DNA of 64,000 bases from Fulvia fulva (lineage: Eukaryota; Ascomycota; Dothideomycetes; Mycosphaerellales; Mycosphaerellaceae). The translations under genes and the position numbers were made by a program. The notes under the pieces are model-generated. The model searched no databases, was not told where the DNA came from, and saw only the letters and a list, made by a program, of their open reading frames with translations. The stretch spans positions 2,542,001 to 2,606,000 of the forward strand of contig NC_063020.1 of assembly GCF_020509005.1 (NCBI RefSeq), read 5' to 3'. This document shows, one piece after another, positions 60,493-64,000 of this stretch; positions within the stretch are counted from its first letter, which is position 1, and every line of letters begins with the position of its first letter.

Positions 60493-60869
60493 TCACTTTG
60501 GCGGCTCATCGTAAGGGCCGAAGGCTGCCACCTGGTAGAGATCAGTGAGACGGGTACGAGATAAAACGAATGTGGAAAGTCACATACCTCCATGGCTTCC
60601 ATACACCAGAAACTCAGCGTGTCGTAGATGCCCATCCAAAGACCTTGGTTCTCCTCCCTGGGCTTGGTTACGCCATCGACGGTGACTGTCATGTTCTCGG
60701 GCTTGTCGGCAGTGTTCTGCTGGGTAAAGGTCCGTAGGCTCTCAATTGCCTTGGAGTTCTTGAATTCAAGGGTGATGGTGATGCCACCCTTGCTTTGGTA
60801 GGATATCTTTCGCTGGTCGGCAGAGAGAAACATCGGTCTCTCGACCGCAGGAGTCGTGGCGGCGCCCAT
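60493..60869 (-). CDS. Orphan 106-residue protein
   Basis: Exon 1 (60869-60588) ends at a phase-0 GTATGT donor, and exon 2 (60531-60493) adds twelve codons to a TGA. The protein has no signal peptide or membrane helix. It begins with a short Ala/Pro stretch and then has a beta-rich pattern (KISYQSKGGITITLEFKN, MTVTVDGVTK), and ends with a helical block, DTLSFWCMEAME. I do not recognise it. The ATG at 60869 is the first in frame, and the small intron has normal signals. Its evidence is a clean frame, reasonable codon use and a good intron, so it could be a real lineage-specific gene. Confidence 0.6.
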
Positions 60870-62425
60870 TGCGAGAGTCGTTTCAGGTATCGATGTTGGG
60901 ATCTCGATGTGTTGGCCAAGTTGGAAGAGTCTCAGTCCGGTCTGATCTCGATGTGTGGAATGTGCTCGGTGCTGTTTTTAGGATGTTTCGTTGTGCAGAA
61001 CAACAACACGGCCATGGCGGAAGGATTGTCTACTGTATATACTTGCGCCGCTTAAGCTCGGCAGTAGTACATGTAGATTGTTCGTTCAAGATTCTGCTGT
61101 GTGAGGCATGAGGTGACGTAGTAGTGATGAAGAAATAATACCTTCTCGTTAGTGCTGTGGGGCTCACATTGTCTTCACGCCACCTAGCCGCCCACCCGCC
61201 ATCACACGATGACTTGCCGCTACCGATCAAGCCGGGTGCGACAAAGAGAGCGCGCCACGGTACATGTAGTTTCTGCGCGTGCATGTGAATGGCAGGTGGG
61301 ATGCGGAAGATTGGCAGGCAAGTCCTATCGATGAGATTTGTCTGAGATTAGGTGAGGCCGTGCCGCGAGATTGCGCTCTTCCCCAAAGTTGGAGATGCGG
61401 TCAAGCCAGCGTCTGTCCCAGACTAGAAGCAGGAGCAGAGCCAGGCTCAGCCAGCACATCGCCTGTGACCTCCGCCGCGCTGCAGAAGCGCAGGAAAAAA
61501 CGTACCTGAGTGGCAGCGATGCCCTGACAGGGACAGCTGGGACAGCTCAGGTACGGGCGATTCCGACGTCATCCACCGATGACTGTAAACAACACGAAAG
61601 CAGCGCACCGCGGAGACCGTGGCCGGCGAGCACGTGCGGCAGATGTAGCAGCAATTGGTACGCAGAGTGTCTCTCGTTGTACACATTCTCGTATATGCAT
61701 GTAAGATCAGGCGCTGAACGCAAATAGCGAGTGGTAGAAACCGGTGGGTCCAGAGACAGGTCACAGAAGGCACGACACGCGTGCCGCCGTGTTCAACCCC
61801 TGTCGGACGACAACAGGCCAGGGTCCACAGAGGCACAGAGGGAAGCAACGTCCAAGTACTCGACGCGTTCGACTCTCCACCACCACCACGCCGCCCTCCT
61901 CACCACAACACACACTGTCTCGTACAGCAACACACACATATCACCACTCGTCCGCCCGCCGCGTTCGACTCGGCTCTGCGGCATCTCACCCTCCCGCCGT
62001 CACCGCACTCCGGATGTGACGCGCGTGTTTTGATTATTGCACACATGCATTCCACGGCGGCAACAACCTAGAGCCCACGATCGACCCAAACCAGGTATCC
62101 TTATCGCTGGCCGACTGCGCGCGCCAACTTCCTCGCAGACTCTGCTTTTGCGTCACCACCATCGACACCCCGATCGAGCACGCGCCCGCCACTTCCCGCA
62201 CCCGCACACGACCTCGAGAAATCGCTGCCTTGCGCCCACCAAGGCATCGCCATTGCGCATCTGTCATCACCCAGCGACAACCGATATAAGCGACGCGCAT
62301 TCGACCCGACGACCCCGCCTCTTGCATTCACTGGACGAGTCGACTTCGCTTTTATTGCTTCACTGCAGCGCAGACTGGCGCAGTTGCGATTGCAGGACTC
62401 TGGCTGAACGCCCAAACAACAGGCA
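60870..62425. other. Divergent promoter region upstream of the Wee1-type kinase gene
   Basis: About 1.55 kb contains a C-rich, CACC/CACA-rich leader from about 61870 to 62425, suggesting a long 5' UTR for the kinase. The 209-codon frame at 62037-62666 overlaps the kinase start in another frame, begins with TTG, and is a shadow. Confidence 0.5.
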
Positions 62426-64000
62426 ATGGAATTGGACATCTCGCCACACCACTCGCCCGGTGGAAACATGCACATGCTGTCTCCCACCCACCATCATCCG
62501 CACTCGAGATCACCACACCTGGACGGCTTCAATACCATTCGCCAGATTCGGCGCTCTCTCTCCCGCTCTCCATCGAAGCCATCGAGGTTTGCGCTTCTCA
62601 CTACGAAAGGTCCCTCCTCGCCGAATGCGCCCATGGCACCTGCGCCTCGATCGCCTTCAGGTTTGAGTCGCGCATTCAGTGTAGATTCATCCTCACACGA
62701 CCAGAGAACGAAGATCTCGTCTGCATCGCGCACTGGTCTGGTTCGAACGCGATCGCGCAGGACATCTCCCACCAACAGCCCACTTCGACGCGCGCTCAGC
62801 GATAACACGAACCACCCCAGCGCGACTCCGAGATACGCGACCCGCCGGACTTCAACCGAGCAAGATCAAGAGAACATGGATTGCAGCGATGATGCAGTGA
62901 AGACTGCGCCTGAGTCGCGAGTTGGTGAAGCCATCAAATTTGACTTTGTAAAGCCGGACAGATTCCTGCAACCTGTGCTGCGAGAGCACGCATCGCCAAT
63001 GAAATCCAGCCCTCTGAAACGCAGCGATGGTGTCATGAACCTTGAAGCAGCAAGCTTGGGCAGCCCTCGAAGTAGCAAGCGTCGCAGTCTGCACGGCACC
63101 TCACTTGGACCCGAGTTCAATATATTTGATCAGGCATTTGACACTGCACAAAACGGGACTGCAGATGGTGTTGAGGAGAAGGAAACTGAAAAAGATGCCC
63201 AACCTATCTTCTCTTGGAATGCGCCAGCAGCCAGCTCGCCACAACGACGACCATTCAGTTTGCGCAAGTCCACATTATCACAGCGCGCTGGATCTGGCCG
63301 GAAGAACCTCTTCGCAGATGCGCTACGGGAGGGCTCGAGTAGTCCATCTCTCAGCAGAGTACGATCCCGAATCTCGCTAGACGGCGCGCTACCGCTACGA
63401 AGTCCTGATATGGACTCATCTCTGCGTCGCAGCACTGCCAGCGACCCACCAGTCTTGTTCCCGCCACCGTCGCAGAAACTCTACCAGTCGGCACCAAAGC
63501 CACACCCGCTGTCTCACGCTCTGACACCATCCTCATCGACATCAAGCGTCGCCGCAGAGGATCACAAAGACCACGACACCGCTGTTGCTCCCGCCTTGGA
63601 CTTTCAGGACATCCCAAAGGACGCCCAACCAGAAGGCCCAAAGCCGCCGCCGGGCTTTTCGAGGTCACTTCCAATCGGCGCAATGCGACCCAAGCAAGAC
63701 TCCAGTCAAGGTTCCCAGGCAACGCCCGCTTTTAAGATGGCAAAGCCACTGCCTCAAGCCTTCATGTCGACTGGCCTGATATCGAAGCGACATCGTCACA
63801 TTGACGGCGCGCCAGCTGCCCTGTTTCAGAGCACCAACATGCCAGATACGCCGTCGAAGAAAGCAACTCATATTCACTTTGGCGCCAGTCCAGCACCATC
63901 AGCATTGGGCAAAGTGGTCAAGCCCATGCACGAATTTGGCAGCCCCAGCACGCCCTTCAATGGTCGAGTGTCCAAGATCTCTCCCGAGTCGTTTGGAGAA
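62426..64000 (+). CDS. wee1: Wee1/AnkA-type mitosis inhibitor protein kinase, N-terminal part (runs off the window)
   Basis: The frame from the ATG at 62426 stays open for 525 codons to the right edge, so the gene continues beyond the window and no kinase domain is visible here. Wee1-type kinases phosphorylate a tyrosine in Cdk1 to hold mitosis. What is seen is a long disordered regulatory region rich in Ser, Pro and Arg with many Ser/Thr-Pro sites, as expected for a target of Cdk and other kinases. The block ISKRHRHID near residue 450, MPDTPSKK at residues 472-479, and GSPSTPFNGR near residue 512 match the pattern of fungal Wee1/AnkA N-termini. The identification relies on those short blocks. 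Confidence 0.75.
   Translation, partial: MELDISPHHSPGGNMHMLSPTHHHPHSRSPHLDGFNTIRQIRRSLSRSPSKPSRFALLTTKGPSSPNAPMAPAPRSPSGLSRAFSVDSSSHDQRTKISSASRTGLVRTRSRRTSPTNSPLRRALSDNTNHPSATPRYATRRTSTEQDQENMDCSDDAVKTAPESRVGEAIKFDFVKPDRFLQPVLREHASPMKSSPLKRSDGVMNLEAASLGSPRSSKRRSLHGTSLGPEFNIFDQAFDTAQNGTADGVEEKETEKDAQPIFSWNAPAASSPQRRPFSLRKSTLSQRAGSGRKNLFADALREGSSSPSLSRVRSRISLDGALPLRSPDMDSSLRRSTASDPPVLFPPPSQKLYQSAPKPHPLSHALTPSSSTSSVAAEDHKDHDTAVAPALDFQDIPKDAQPEGPKPPPGFSRSLPIGAMRPKQDSSQGSQATPAFKMAKPLPQAFMSTGLISKRHRHIDGAPAALFQSTNMPDTPSKKATHIHFGASPAPSALGKVVKPMHEFGSPSTPFNGRVSKISPESFGE

Noticed and set aside
62037..62666. 209-codon plus-strand frame
   Set aside because: Starts with TTG and overlaps the Wee1-type frame, which has the recognisable blocks and runs to the window edge.
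62735..62755. GGTTCGAA-like tRNA B-box
   Set aside because: It lies inside the Wee1-type coding frame, with no matching A-box or cloverleaf around it.

Overview
This window is nuclear DNA of a filamentous ascomycete, most likely a Dothideomycete (Capnodiales/Mycosphaerellales type). The evidence is fungal-specific gene families (UDP-galactopyranose mutase, adenylate cyclase with RA/LRR/PP2C-like domains, flocculin-like surface proteins, a Wee1/AnkA-type kinase), short GT-AG introns of about 50-65 nt with CTGAC/CTAAC branch sites, and genes packed on both strands without operons. All exon models were joined by eye from splice signals and reading frames. The class-level placement is an inference from general protein similarity.

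Layout: 0.2-10.4 kb holds UDP-galactopyranose mutase (galactofuranose supply for the cell wall) and adenylate cyclase (cAMP signalling), both on +. 10.8-31 kb is a block of four consecutive genes for secreted or cell-surface proteins: a GPI-anchored double fasciclin protein (-), a secreted App1/DUF2183-like protein (+), a yellow/major-royal-jelly-like protein with an in-frame TGA (+), and one giant 13.35-kb gene (-). The giant gene reconstructs as 12 in-frame exons encoding about 4,247 residues, with flocculin-like repeat arrays, two PAN/Apple-like domains and a duplicated beta-propeller-like C-terminus. 32-41.4 kb has an SR splicing factor, a drug/metabolite-type (triose-phosphate/nucleotide-sugar) transporter, a small conserved gene broken by a frameshift, MSH2, a degenerate ~110-bp tandem repeat, and a small conserved protein of unknown role. 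41.4-44.4 kb is gene-poor.

44.4-64 kb carries a ten-exon Ala/Val-rich secreted protein, a PQ-loop membrane protein, BFR1, a stomatin, an ABC-class ATPase with an RG-rich N-terminus divergent from an SSXT-like subunit, an F-box-like protein with an acidic tail, an orphan 106-residue protein, and the 5' part of a Wee1-type kinase gene that runs off the right edge.

The most notable items are the giant adhesin-like gene, whose introns recur at one site inside its repeat modules; the intron-dense Ala/Val protein, whose exons look duplicated; two otherwise well-conserved genes broken by single lesions; and the noncoding ~110-bp repeat downstream of MSH2. No tRNA, rRNA, CRISPR array or intact transposon was recognised.
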